DNA from: Actinomycetales bacterium
GTDB taxonomy: Bacteria; Actinomycetota; Actinomycetes; Actinomycetales; JAHECE01
DNA length: 21,688 nt
NCBI GenBank assembly: GCA_024641895.1
Contig: JAHECE010000012.1
Coordinates: 1-21,688 of the forward strand
Direction: 5' to 3'
Below, piece after piece: positions 7,448-15,017 of this stretch; the first letter of the stretch is position 1; every line of letters starts with the position of its first letter. Below the pieces are notes generated by a model. It was not told the origin of the DNA. It did no database searches and worked only from the letters and a program-made list of their open reading frames with translations. The translations under genes and the position numbers were made by a program.

Positions 7448-9124
7448 TCACGCGTCCGACGCCGCTGCGGGCACCTTTGCCGCCTTCTTGCCCTTGGCGC
7501 CCCTGGCCGTGTGCGGTAGGCCCTCCCAGTCGAAGCGCCAGGCCACGACGACGAGCGCGGCGACGGTCCAGGCCACGACGACCGCGAGGTGGTCGAGGTC
7601 CAACCCCGAGAAGGACAGGTCCAGCGGGGCCGCGGCGTCGGTCATGGCCCGCGTCGCGTGTCGCAGCGGGAAGAACCACCCGATCCGATCCATCAAGGGG
7701 GGGTAATCGGCGCCGACCACGAAGACGTCCGAGATGAAGGACAGCGGTAGCAGGCTGCCGAGCGTGATGCCGATGACGCCCTGCCCGGTGCGTGCGAGAG
7801 CGACGACGGCGAGTCCGAGGCTGGTGAAGCAGACGGAGGCGACGACCAGCACGAGGATCACGGCCCACCAGCGGTCGGGAATCGGGCTGTCGAAGACGAG
7901 CCCGGCGGCCGTGTAGCACGCGACGAGGGTGAGGAGGGAGAGTGTGATGCCGCCGACGAGGCGTCCGCCCAGCATCGTCCACAGGGGCAGCGGTGTGCCG
8001 TGCGCGCGCTTGAGCACGCCGTGGGACCGGGACTCGGCGACGCCCTCGGCGAGGCTCACGTAGCCGGTCACGGCCGCGCCGTAGATCGCCATGGTGGCCG
8101 TGTAGAAGGCGACCAGCGTGATACCGCTGTCGAGGACGACGTTGCTCGCATCGTTCATCGCGGGGACGAGGATGACCAGCACCACCGGGAACAGCGCGGA
8201 GAAGAACACCGCCGAGAAGTCGCGCAGGAGGCTCCTGGCCGTGTGCCGGACCTGGTCGGCCGTCAGCGCGAGCACGCCGGGCCGGCCGGCGCGCCGAGGT
8301 GCCGTGTCGCCTCGGGAACCGCGACCTGTCGACGTCGGGTCCCCGGTCGACTGCTCGCGGGACGTGCGCAGGAGCCAGGCGGCGGCAAGTGCGCCTGCCA
8401 CGCCCCAGGCCGTGATGACCGCGAGGTGGTCGAAGGCGAATCCGTTGCCCTCCAGGTACGGGTTGAAGGCGTCCCCGAGGGCGTTGACGAGATGCTTGAG
8501 CGGGAAGATCCAGCCGAGCGTGTCCACCCACGGTGGCACGTCCTGGCTGCCGAAGGTGAAGATGCCGGACAGGAAGGCGAGGGGGATGACGATCCCGTTC
8601 GTCAGGGCCTGAGCGACCTGCGGGCTCGGGGCCATGGCCGCCACCGCGATCCCGAGGGCGCTGAACGAGAGCGAGGCCACCACGATCGTGACGATGACCG
8701 CCGCGAGCGTGCGGCCGATGATCTGGACGTCGTAGAAGGCGACGCCTGCGCCGATCACGAGGGTGGTCGCGGCGAGGCCGAGGAGCAGGGCGGCGCCCAT
8801 CCGCCCGCCCAGCATGACCCACCGGGGCAGGGGGGTGCCGGTCTGCCTCTTGACGACCCCGGCCGCACGCGCCTCCGCGAGGCCGATGCCGAGGAACGAG
8901 AAGGTGGACATGACGATGCCGAAGCTCGCGAAGGCGGGCGCCAGGTATTGAGCCACCCTGATGCCGGAGCGCGCATCGATCGTCTCGTTGCCGATGAACG
9001 CTGCGATGAGCGCGAAGAAGGCCAGGGGGAAGGCGACGGCGAGGATCATCACGATCGGGGTCCGCGTCAGGACCACGAGCTCGTGCCGCACCTGTCGCCA
9101 GAGCATCTGGAGGTCGCGGGTCAT
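7448..9124 (-). CDS. ABC-2 type transporter, two fused permease domains
   Basis: 558 aa integral membrane protein made of two homologous ABC-2 permease halves. Half one (about 1-265) begins with an amphipathic segment WRQVRHELVVLTRTPIVMILAVAFPLAFF, and half two (about 290-545) with ADQVRHTARSLLRDFSAVFFSALFPVVLV. Each has six likely membrane helices. The halves carry matching cytoplasmic landmarks: VVKRQTGTPLPRWVMLGGRMGAAL against VLKRAHGTPLPLWTMLGGRLVGGI, and WVDTLGWIFPLKHLVNAL against LMDRIGWFFPLRHATRAM. The linker between them is charged and Gly/Arg/Thr-rich, and the C terminus is Lys/Ala-rich. Single ABC-2 permeases of this type are about 250 aa, so this is a duplication-fusion that could form a full permease unit in one chain. 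It starts 4 nt after the ATPase gene's stop. The DrrA-type partner suggests export of a drug, lipid or other hydrophobic compound. Substrate unknown. Confidence 0.9.
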   Translation of the reverse strand: MTRDLQMLWRQVRHELVVLTRTPIVMILAVAFPLAFFALIAAFIGNETIDARSGIRVAQYLAPAFASFGIVMSTFSFLGIGLAEARAAGVVKRQTGTPLPRWVMLGGRMGAALLLGLAATTLVIGAGVAFYDVQIIGRTLAAVIVTIVVASLSFSALGIAVAAMAPSPQVAQALTNGIVIPLAFLSGIFTFGSQDVPPWVDTLGWIFPLKHLVNALGDAFNPYLEGNGFAFDHLAVITAWGVAGALAAAWLLRTSREQSTGDPTSTGRGSRGDTAPRRAGRPGVLALTADQVRHTARSLLRDFSAVFFSALFPVVLVILVPAMNDASNVVLDSGITLVAFYTATMAIYGAAVTGYVSLAEGVAESRSHGVLKRAHGTPLPLWTMLGGRLVGGITLSLLTLVACYTAAGLVFDSPIPDRWWAVILVLVVASVCFTSLGLAVVALARTGQGVIGITLGSLLPLSFISDVFVVGADYPPLMDRIGWFFPLRHATRAMTDAAAPLDLSFSGLDLDHLAVVVAWTVAALVVVAWRFDWEGLPHTARGAKGKKAAKVPAAASDA

Positions 9125-9128
9125 GACG

Positions 9129-10049
9129 TCACCGGGCCTCGGCGTCCTCGGCCTGCTCGCCGACGAGGTCGAGGTAGACGTCCTCGAGGCTGGGACGGGT
9201 CAGCGTCAGGCCGTCGAGACTCAGGCCGCGTTCGACCGCCCAGCTCGTGAGGGCGTGGACGTCGGCCGTCGCGTCCTGGGTGCGCACGTCCACGATCGAC
9301 CCGGCGACCCGGACGTTCTCGCCGACGCTCGGGAGGTCGGCCTCCTGCGTCCCGGCCGGCAGGCGGAACGAGACGACGGTCGCCGAGCCGGCGTCCGCAG
9401 CGAGCTGCTCGGGTGTCCCCTGGGCGATGACGTGGCCGTGATCGACGACGATGACGCGATCGGCGAGGTGCTGCGCCTCGTCCAGGTAGTGGGTGGTCAG
9501 GAGGATGGTGGTGCCGAGGTCGCGCAGGCGGTCGATGAGATCCCATGCCCGGCGCCGCGCCGAGGGGTCGAATCCCGTGGTCGGCTCGTCGAGGAAAAGC
9601 ATCTCCGGGTTGCCGATGATGCCGAGCGCCAGGTCGAGCCGGCGGCGTTGGCCGCCGGAGAGGGTCCGGACCTTGGAGTCGGCCTTCTCGCCAAGGTCCA
9701 CCAGGGCGATCGCATCGTCGACCGCTCGGGGGTTCGGGTAGTAACCGGCCGCCAGGCGCAGGAGCTCGCGAGGGCTGAAGGTCTCCTCGAAGCCGGCCTC
9801 CTGAAGGACGATGCCGATGCGCTCCCGGTACGCGCGACCGCCGGTGTGGGGATCCATGCCCAGCACCGAGATGGTGCCGGCGTCGGGGCGCCGGTAGCCC
9901 TCCAGCATCTCGACCGTCGTCGTCTTGCCGGCCCCGTTGGGCCCGAGCAGCGCGACGACCTCGTGCTCTTCGATGACCAGATCGAGGTTGTCGACCGCTC
10001 GCACGCTCCCGTAGACCTTGCGCAGTCCTTCCACCACCACTGCGGCCAC
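9129..10049 (-). CDS. ABC transporter ATP-binding protein, DrrA-like
   Basis: 306 aa. Nucleotide-binding domain with Walker A GPNGAGKTT (residues 36-44), Q-loop in GIVLQEAGFEE, signature LSGGQRRRLDLAL, Walker B LFLDEPTTGFD and switch His in TTHYLDEAQHLADR, followed by a C-terminal domain of about 80 residues as in the DrrA/CcmA-like exporter subfamily. It would hydrolyse ATP to drive the fused permease encoded immediately downstream (4-nt gap). Start: GTG at 10049 is preferred because GGAGG (10058-10062) lies 8 nt upstream. GTG at 10064, five codons longer, is also possible with AAGGA 7 nt before it. Confidence 0.95.
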   Translation of the reverse strand: MAAVVVEGLRKVYGSVRAVDNLDLVIEEHEVVALLGPNGAGKTTTVEMLEGYRRPDAGTISVLGMDPHTGGRAYRERIGIVLQEAGFEETFSPRELLRLAAGYYPNPRAVDDAIALVDLGEKADSKVRTLSGGQRRRLDLALGIIGNPEMLFLDEPTTGFDPSARRRAWDLIDRLRDLGTTILLTTHYLDEAQHLADRVIVVDHGHVIAQGTPEQLAADAGSATVVSFRLPAGTQEADLPSVGENVRVAGSIVDVRTQDATADVHALTSWAVERGLSLDGLTLTRPSLEDVYLDLVGEQAEDAEAR

Positions 10050-10108
10050 GGCCACCACCTCCACGTTGGTCCTTGATGCCCGACTCTTCTATTCCTACTC
10101 CCAATGGC

Positions 10109-10123
10109 GGCACGTCGCGTGCC
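10109..10123. promoter_or_regulatory. Palindrome GGCACG-N3-CGTGCC, possible operator
   Basis: Perfect 6+6 inverted repeat with a 3-bp centre in the 222-bp region between the divergent ABC exporter and CYTH-CHAD genes, 60 bp upstream of the ATPase start. Exporters of this type are often controlled by TetR or PadR regulators that bind such palindromes, but none is encoded nearby, so function is a guess. Confidence 0.3.
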
Positions 10124-10259
10124 ACAAGGGCGCGCCGTGGCAACCCGTGCGGGTGCAGACCGGCCGCAGCGGTCGCGGGCATCCGAGCGATCGCACCCTT
10201 CCCGAGGGGGCGCCGGCGTGAAGCCGAGCGCGACACCTGATCGCGCCGCTCGGGCCCGC

Positions 10260-10265
10260 TAGCCT
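10260..10265 (+). promoter_or_regulatory. Candidate -10 element for leaderless CYTH-CHAD transcript
   Basis: TAGCCT lies exactly 6 nt before the ATG at 10272 and there is no Shine-Dalgarno sequence. A transcript starting 6-7 nt after this -10 would begin at the start codon. A weak -35 (CTGATC, 10237-10242) is 17 nt upstream. Confidence 0.5.
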
Positions 10266-10271
10266 CGGGTA

Positions 10272-11846
10272 ATGCCTCCCTTTGGCGAAGCACCGCCGGC
10301 GCAGCCGGGCTCCGGCTCTGCCCCGACCACCTACCGCGAGGTCGAGCGCAAGCTCCGTGTGCCGGACCGGTTCGACCTGCCCGAGCTGGCCGGCGTCGTC
10401 GAGGGGGTGGTGCGCGTGGACCCGGGCGAGGCCGTCACGATGCTCGCCGAGTATCACGACACCCCGGACGTTCGACTGATCCGGTGGGGTGCGACGCTGC
10501 GCCGCCGCGCCGGGGGGTCGGACGAGGGCTGGCACCTCAAGCTTCCTGTCGAGGGCGCCGGGCCCGGCGTCCGCGACGAGCTCGCCCTCCCGCTCGAGGC
10601 GGGTGGCGTCGGACACGTCCCTGCGCAGATGGCGGACATCGTCCGCTCGCTCGTGCGCGAGGAGCCCCTCGTCCACGTCTCGACGGTGCGGACCAACCGG
10701 ACGCCGTTCGCTTTGCTGGACGCGCTCGGTCGTGATGTGGCGGAGCTCGTGGACGACCGGGTCGACGTGCTCGAGAACGGGCGGGTCGTCCGGTCCTTCC
10801 GCGAGATCGAGGTGGAGGCCCGTCCGGGCGGCGCCGGCCTGCGCGTCCTGGACGCCGTCGTCGACGTCCTCGTCTCCCGCGGCGCGGTGCCCGGCTCCGA
10901 GGGCAAGGCCGCGGCGGCCCTCGGGTCGCGAGCCAAAGGTGCGCCCGACGTCGTCGTGCCTGTGCTGTCGGGACCGGGCGACCCCGCCGGTGAGGCCGTG
11001 CGCCGTGTGCTGGCCGCGAACGTCCGCAAGCTCCTCCTCGAGGAGGTCCGGGTCCGCCGTGACCTGCCCGACTCGGTGCACCAGATGCGGGTCGCCGCCA
11101 GAACACTGCGCAGCGCCCTGCGGACCTTCGCGCCGCTCGTCGACGAGGCGTGGGCCGAGGTGTTGCGTGCGGAGCTCCGGCAGTCGGCGGACGCCCTCGG
11201 CGCGGTCCGGGACACCGAGGTGCTCCTCGCTCGCCTCGAGAAGCATGCGCGCGCCCTGCCTGCGCAGGAGGGCGCGCTCGCGGTGCCCGTGATCGACGAG
11301 TGGCTGCGCGAGCGGCTTGCCGACGCGCGGGCGGCGGCCCTGCGGGAGCTGCGGGGCGCGCGGCACGTGCGCCTCCTCGTCGACCTCGTCGCGGCCACGC
11401 AGGCGGTCCCCTTGACCCGCGCCGCGAGCAAGCCGGCCCTCCGCGTGCTGCCGGAACTCGTGGAGAAGGCCGCACGCCAGCTGTCCAAGGCGGTCAAGCG
11501 GCTGGACCGGGACGCTTCCGCCGCGCAGTGGCACCGGGCTCGGATCCTCGCCAAGAGGGCGCGCTACGCGGCCGAGGCCGTCGCTCCGGTGCTCGCGGAC
11601 GGCGCGGCGGACTGGGGTGCGGCGTTCGAGCGGGTGACCGAGCTGCTCGGGGATCACCAGGACTCGGTCACGGCCCAGGCGGTGCTCCGCGAGCTGGCCG
11701 GTCACCCTGACGTCGACGGCGCGACGGGTTACGCACTCGGGCTCCTCGACGGCATCGAGGGCGAGCACGAGCGCGCTGACCGCGAGTCGTTCGCGAGGGT
11801 GTGGCCGGAGGTCCGGCGGACGATCAAGGACCACCCGCTCCGCTGA
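10272..11846 (+). CDS. CYTH-CHAD domain protein
   Basis: 524 aa. N-terminal CYTH (triphosphate tunnel) domain, about 20-215, with the defining E-x-E-x-K motif E23-V-E25-R-K27 and basic strands such as GATLRRRAG and GWHLKLPV that line the triphosphate tunnel. C-terminal CHAD domain, about 235-510, a helical bundle with conserved His and basic residues (SVHQMRVAARTLRSALRTF, AALRELRGARHVRLL, QWHRARILAKRARYAAEAV, LLGDHQDSV). CHAD domains bind inorganic polyphosphate and often localise to polyphosphate granules. CYTH domains hydrolyse or bind triphosphorylated substrates. Together they suggest a polyphosphate- or triphosphate-related role (family knowledge; no polyphosphate kinase is near). No signal peptide. 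It starts 6 nt after a -10-like TAGCCT with no ribosome binding site, suggesting a leaderless mRNA. It converges on the polysaccharide deacetylase gene. Confidence 0.93.
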   Translation: MPPFGEAPPAQPGSGSAPTTYREVERKLRVPDRFDLPELAGVVEGVVRVDPGEAVTMLAEYHDTPDVRLIRWGATLRRRAGGSDEGWHLKLPVEGAGPGVRDELALPLEAGGVGHVPAQMADIVRSLVREEPLVHVSTVRTNRTPFALLDALGRDVAELVDDRVDVLENGRVVRSFREIEVEARPGGAGLRVLDAVVDVLVSRGAVPGSEGKAAAALGSRAKGAPDVVVPVLSGPGDPAGEAVRRVLAANVRKLLLEEVRVRRDLPDSVHQMRVAARTLRSALRTFAPLVDEAWAEVLRAELRQSADALGAVRDTEVLLARLEKHARALPAQEGALAVPVIDEWLRERLADARAAALRELRGARHVRLLVDLVAATQAVPLTRAASKPALRVLPELVEKAARQLSKAVKRLDRDASAAQWHRARILAKRARYAAEAVAPVLADGAADWGAAFERVTELLGDHQDSVTAQAVLRELAGHPDVDGATGYALGLLDGIEGEHERADRESFARVWPEVRRTIKDHPLR

Positions 11847-11850
11847 GGCA

Positions 11851-11869
11851 CCGGCCCCCCGGGGGACGG
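11851..11869. terminator. GC-rich inverted repeat between convergent genes
   Basis: CCG-G-CCCCC.. / ..GGGGG-A-CGG forms a short GC-rich hairpin filling almost the whole 24-bp gap between the convergent CYTH-CHAD and deacetylase genes. There is no U-run, as is usual for actinobacterial terminators. A bidirectional role is plausible but unproven. Confidence 0.35.
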
Positions 11870-11870
11870 C

Positions 11871-12761
11871 TCAGTCGAGGAGCGAGTCGAGGGTCACGAA
11901 GGTGTACCCGCGCGTCCGAAGCTCGTCGATGATCTGTGGCAGCGCGTCGGCGTCCAGCGTCGAGCCGTCTGTGGGGTTGGCCCCCAGGTGCATGAGGACG
12001 ATCTGGCCGGGGGCGGCGGTGTCCAGGACCCGCTGCACGACGACGGCGGCGGTGATCCCGCCGCTGGTGCCCTTCCAGCCCAGCGTGTCGACCGTCCAGC
12101 GCACCGGCAGGTAGCCGGCGTTGTTGACGGCGCGGATGTCCGCGGCCGTTCGGTCGCCGAACGGGAACCGGAACAGCGGCTTTCCGGCAGAGCTGCCGGC
12201 GGCGACAATCGATGCCTCGGCCCGGGCGAGGTCTGCTGTGATCTCGACGTCGAGGAGCTGCGGGTAGTGGGCGTGGGTGTCGGAGTGGTTGCCGATCCGG
12301 TGGCCGGCGGCGACGATCGCGGCGACGTCGCCCGGGAACCGGCGGGCGAACTCCCCGGTGAAGAAGAATGTCGCGCGGACACCCCTCGACTCGAGCGTGC
12401 TCAGGATCGAGGCGACGCCCGCGTCGCCGGACCCGCCGTCGAACGTCAGGGCGACGACGTCTGCCGATGTCGCGAGGCGCTCGACGTCGACGCCGAGAAG
12501 GTCGGCCGGGATCGAGCTCGGCGAGGGTGACGGCGCCGGGCTCGGCGAGGATGACGGCGCCGGGCTCGGCGAGGGTGACGGCGCCGGGCTCGGCTGATGT
12601 GTCGGAGTCGGCGGCGCGGCGGGGGTCGGAGTCGGCGATGCGGCGCCGGTCTGGCTCGGCGACGCGGTGGGAGCCGGCGGCGCGCTCGGGCTGCAGCCTG
12701 TAGGTCCCAGCAGGAGGGCTAGCGCCGTGGCCGCTGCTGCCCCCGGGCGCGGCGTGGTCAC
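11871..12761 (-). CDS. Putative lipoprotein polysaccharide deacetylase (NodB/CE4 family)
   Basis: 296 aa. Short signal peptide with hydrophobic ATALALLLG ending at C23 (GPTGC), a lipobox-like site though with Pro rather than Leu at -3. A Pro/Ser/Thr/Ala-rich linker follows (24-83), then a NodB domain from about 100. Motifs: TFDGG (D108 catalytic base; the usual second, metal-binding Asp is G109), H159-S-D-T-H163 metal site, RFPFG, VDTLGW and LMHLG. Members remove N- or O-acetyl groups from peptidoglycan, chitin or xylan at the cell surface. The GTG at 12761 is chosen over the longer upstream frame because the hydrophobic segment must be N-terminal and a promoter TTGCGC-N17-CACGCT lies 6 nt before it, with no ribosome binding site (leaderless). 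The linker DNA is a 24-bp tandem repeat. Whether the G109 change lowers activity is not clear. Confidence 0.88.
   Translation of the reverse strand: MTTPRPGAAAATALALLLGPTGCSPSAPPAPTASPSQTGAASPTPTPAAPPTPTHQPSPAPSPSPSPAPSSSPSPAPSPSPSSIPADLLGVDVERLATSADVVALTFDGGSGDAGVASILSTLESRGVRATFFFTGEFARRFPGDVAAIVAAGHRIGNHSDTHAHYPQLLDVEITADLARAEASIVAAGSSAGKPLFRFPFGDRTAADIRAVNNAGYLPVRWTVDTLGWKGTSGGITAAVVVQRVLDTAAPGQIVLMHLGANPTDGSTLDADALPQIIDELRTRGYTFVTLDSLLD
12517..12594. repeat. 24-bp tandem repeat, about 3.2 copies, in the deacetylase linker
   Basis: Three copies of a 24-bp unit beginning CTCGGCGAGG and ending CGGCGCCGGG (12517-12540, 12541-12564, 12565-12588) plus a partial copy. The middle copy differs by one base (A for G). 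On the minus strand the unit encodes an 8-residue Pro/Ser/Ala repeat, so unit changes keep the frame and vary linker length. Confidence 0.9.
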
Positions 12762-12767
12762 CTGACC

Positions 12768-12796
12768 AGCGTGAAGCGTCCGGTCGGCCTGCGCAA
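12768..12796 (-). promoter_or_regulatory. Promoter of the deacetylase gene (leaderless)
   Basis: On the minus strand, TTGCGC (12791-12796), 17-bp spacer, CACGCT (12768-12773), then 6 nt to the GTG start at 12761. Spacing fits a housekeeping-sigma promoter whose transcript begins at the start codon. The -35 resembles that of the divergent small-protein gene. Confidence 0.55.
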
Positions 12797-12842
12797 GGGC
12801 CCCTCGCGCAGACCTGCGGGCCTGCCGAGCGACTCCATTCCC

Positions 12843-12871
12843 TTGCGGGGGCAGCCGGGCGTGCCTAGCGT
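12843..12871 (+). promoter_or_regulatory. Promoter of the 55-aa protein gene
   Basis: TTGCGG (12843-12848), 17-bp spacer, TAGCGT (12866-12871). This would start a transcript near 12878, leaving a short leader of about 30 nt that contains the GGAGG of the 55-aa gene. Confidence 0.6.
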
Positions 12872-12906
12872 TGTCATCAAGCACGCCGTACGCCGAGGAG
12901 GCCGCC

Positions 12907-13074
12907 ATGACGTCAGAGCACAAGGACGAAGAGAAGCGATTCGCCGAGACCGCGCGACGCAGCCGCGAGCAGCTCGAGAAGCAGGGCACCCCGGAGTACG
13001 ACCCGCGCGAGCACATGCGCGTCGTCGAGGAGCACCGCAAGGTGGGGGAGCACCTGCAGGGCGAGGAGTCCTAG
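12907..13074 (+). CDS. 55-aa highly charged hypothetical protein
   Basis: Small acidic/basic protein (MTSEHKDEEKRFAETARR at the start, HLQGEES at the end) with almost no hydrophobic core and a PEYDPREHMRVVEEHRK centre. It is probably a soluble, largely helical or disordered polypeptide. Evidence that it is real: a good -35/-10 pair, GGAGG 6 nt before the ATG, and a stop that abuts the next gene. Its TAG stop is shared with the TAG stop of the convergent alpha/beta hydrolase inside a single CTAG (13071-13074). No family recognised. Confidence 0.7.
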   Translation: MTSEHKDEEKRFAETARRSREQLEKQGTPEYDPREHMRVVEEHRKVGEHLQGEES

Positions 13075-14030
13075 GCAGAGCGGGCCTTTTCGGCTAGCCA
13101 GTCGAACACCGCGACCTCGTAGGCGAGGCGTGCGTCGGGCCGCGAGAGCTCGAGGCTGTGGATCCCGCCCTCGATTCGGACCACCGTGACGTCCGCGCCC
13201 AGGCCGGGTGCGTAGGCGACCATGTGGTCGACGTCGAGCACGCAGTCGGAGTCCGCCAGTGCCGGCGAATCGCGATCTGTCGGACCGTTGCGCGTCGAAG
13301 CCGCGACGAGCACCGGCTCCCGGATCGCGAGGCCCTCCTGGATGCGCCGGTGACCCCGGCGGATGGTGCGGAACCACGCTGCGCGGCCGGGAAACCCCTC
13401 GTGCGGCTTCCAGGCCAGGTTGAAGTCCCAGACTCCGCCGGTCGCGACGTGCAGCCCTCGACCGTAGTAGGGCTTGATCGTCCCCAGGTCGACGCGGGGT
13501 GCGACCGGCCCGAGGAGTTCGGCCACGCGCGTCAGGACCACCCGCTCCCACCACGGCCCGCGGTGGTCGAACCACGGGCTGTTGAGTACGAGCGCGTCCA
13601 CCGCGCCGGGATGGGCGTTCGCCCACAGGCTCGCGATGAGTCCTCCGGTCGAGGCGCCGAGCAGGACGACACGCAACCCGTCGCCGGGGTGCGTCGCCCG
13701 GATGTGCCGGACCGCCTCACCGATCTCCGCGCCGTAGGAGCGCAGGTCCGCGACGTAGTTGGGTGACTGGTGCGGCCGCAGCGAGCGCCCGTGCTTGCGC
13801 AGGTCGAGGGCGTAGAAGTCGTAGCCGTGCTCGATCCAGTGCCGAGCGTGCTCGTCCTGGAAGAAGTAGTCGACCCAGCCGTGCAGGAAGAGGACGGCGC
13901 GTTCGTTCCGGGGCCCGTCGGCCGCGCTGACGAGGGTTGCGACGACCTCGCCCTCCTCGTCCGGGGGCAGGGGGATGGTCCGGGCGACCCAGTCGGGTCC
14001 GAGGACGTCGGGCACGGCGTCGAGGAGCAT
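13071..14030 (-). CDS. Alpha/beta hydrolase (lysophospholipase / serine hydrolase-like)
   Basis: 319 aa cytosolic hydrolase. Seen: oxyanion strand VLFLHGWVDYFF (HG at 50-51), DLRKHGRS typical of the monoglyceride lipase/S33-like group, nucleophile elbow GASTGG with S127, and a late His (H291 in GGIHSLELS) as the catalytic base. The acid lies between, probably near CVLDVDHMV. Substrates of this group are esters of lipids or aromatic acids; none can be assigned. ATG at 14030 has GAGGAAG 8 nt upstream. The gene is 18 nt after the VOC gene on the same strand, so the two form an operon behind a 23-bp palindromic operator. That pairing recalls the MhqE-MhqD (ring-cleavage dioxygenase plus hydrolase) pair of the Bacillus quinone-stress regulon. 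It ends in a stop shared with the opposite-strand 55-aa gene. Confidence 0.9.
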   Translation of the reverse strand: MLLDAVPDVLGPDWVARTIPLPPDEEGEVVATLVSAADGPRNERAVLFLHGWVDYFFQDEHARHWIEHGYDFYALDLRKHGRSLRPHQSPNYVADLRSYGAEIGEAVRHIRATHPGDGLRVVLLGASTGGLIASLWANAHPGAVDALVLNSPWFDHRGPWWERVVLTRVAELLGPVAPRVDLGTIKPYYGRGLHVATGGVWDFNLAWKPHEGFPGRAAWFRTIRRGHRRIQEGLAIREPVLVAASTRNGPTDRDSPALADSDCVLDVDHMVAYAPGLGADVTVVRIEGGIHSLELSRPDARLAYEVAVFDWLAEKARSA

Positions 14031-14048
14031 GCCCAGATCTTCCTCGGC

Positions 14049-14963
14049 TCAGGCCGTCGACGCGACCCGGATCAGGTTGCGCCACGGATCCTCGAAACGC
14101 AGCTCCGCGCCGTCGTCGGCCACTGCGACCCCGTGTGCGCGCAGGCGTTCGTCGAGGGCCGCGACGTCGTCGGCCGTGGGCACGGCGATGGAGACCTCGC
14201 CGAGCCCCAAGGTGACCGCCCGCGGTCCGGCGCCCATGCTCCGCCAGGTGTTCACGGCCAGGTGGTGGTGATAGCCACCGGCCGCGACGAACAGAGCACC
14301 GTGCCACTGCGCGGTCACGTCGAAGCCGAGGGTGTCGACGTAGAACGCGCGCGCCGTCGGCACGTCCCCGACCTGGAGGTGGACGTGCCCGACGACGGCG
14401 TCAGCGGCGGCGGGGTCGATCGTGGGCCGGCCGGCGGCGAGGGTCCAGCCGGCTTCGAGGTGCTCGCTGAGGAACGCGTTCGGGTCGAGCGCCAGGGAGT
14501 CCATCCGGACCCGTCCGCCGGTGTACTCCCACTGGTCCCGGGGCCGGTCACGGTAGAGCTCGAGACCGTTGCCCTCCGGATCTGTGAAGTAGAAGGCCTC
14601 GCTGACGAGGTGGTCGGCGCTGCCGAGGAAGGTCTGGGGGGCCTGGCTCGCGACGGAGGCGACCGCGGCGGCCAACGTTGCGGCGCTCGAGAACAGGATC
14701 GCGGTGTGGAACAGGCCGGCCTCGCGGGGCCTCGGCGCCGGCAGTCCGGGTGTCCGGTGCAGGACCACGAGCGGGACCCCGCCTCGGCCGAGCGGGACGA
14801 CGTCGCCGCGCCCCGTCGCCTCCGGCAGGACGGCGAGGCCGACGGCGTCGCGGTAGAAGGCCGTCATCCGGTCGAGGTCGCCGACATGCAGGGTGACGGC
14901 GGACATCGCGACGCCGGGCGAGATGCCCTCCGTCCGGGGCGGGGTGTGCGGCGCGGCGGTCAT
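14049..14963 (-). CDS. Two-domain VOC family protein (CatE-like extradiol dioxygenase / glyoxalase fold)
   Basis: 304 aa with two vicinal-oxygen-chelate modules. Module one (about 20-150) has SAVTLHVGDLDRMTAFYRDAVGL, GLFHTAILF and FYFTDPEGNGLELYRDRPRDQW. Module two (about 180-300) has VVGHVHLQVGDVPTARAFYVDTLGFDV, GGYHHHLAVNTWRSMG and LGLGEVSIAVPTADDV. The His of TLHVGD, HTAI, HVHLQVGD and YHHHLAVNTW and the Glu of GNGLELY are in positions of VOC metal ligands. The YHHHLAVNTW block is characteristic of CatE/catechol-2,3-dioxygenase-like proteins of Firmicutes and Actinobacteria. Likely an Fe(II)-dependent ring-cleavage enzyme for catechols or hydroquinones, or a related detoxification enzyme (inference). 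GGAGG lies 5 nt before the ATG at 14963. The upstream 23-bp palindrome probably controls it. Confidence 0.88.
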   Translation of the reverse strand: MTAAPHTPPRTEGISPGVAMSAVTLHVGDLDRMTAFYRDAVGLAVLPEATGRGDVVPLGRGGVPLVVLHRTPGLPAPRPREAGLFHTAILFSSAATLAAAVASVASQAPQTFLGSADHLVSEAFYFTDPEGNGLELYRDRPRDQWEYTGGRVRMDSLALDPNAFLSEHLEAGWTLAAGRPTIDPAAADAVVGHVHLQVGDVPTARAFYVDTLGFDVTAQWHGALFVAAGGYHHHLAVNTWRSMGAGPRAVTLGLGEVSIAVPTADDVAALDERLRAHGVAVADDGAELRFEDPWRNLIRVASTA

Positions 14964-15017
14964 GGGGTCCTCCGGACGTCGTGCGCTCGTTGCGGGCCGC
15001 GCTCGCCGCGCGGCAAC

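Noticed and set aside
10095..11834. 579-codon minus-strand frame opposite the CYTH-CHAD gene
   Set aside because: Overlaps the intact CYTH-CHAD protein and has no family motif; biased composition marks it as a shadow.
12517..12594. Tandem 24-bp repeats as a CRISPR array
   Set aside because: The repeats are contiguous without spacers and lie in frame within a Pro/Ser linker.
12762..13040. N-terminal extension of the deacetylase frame up to 13040
   Set aside because: It would bury the signal peptide, run through the divergent promoters and the 55-aa gene, and has no ribosome binding site.
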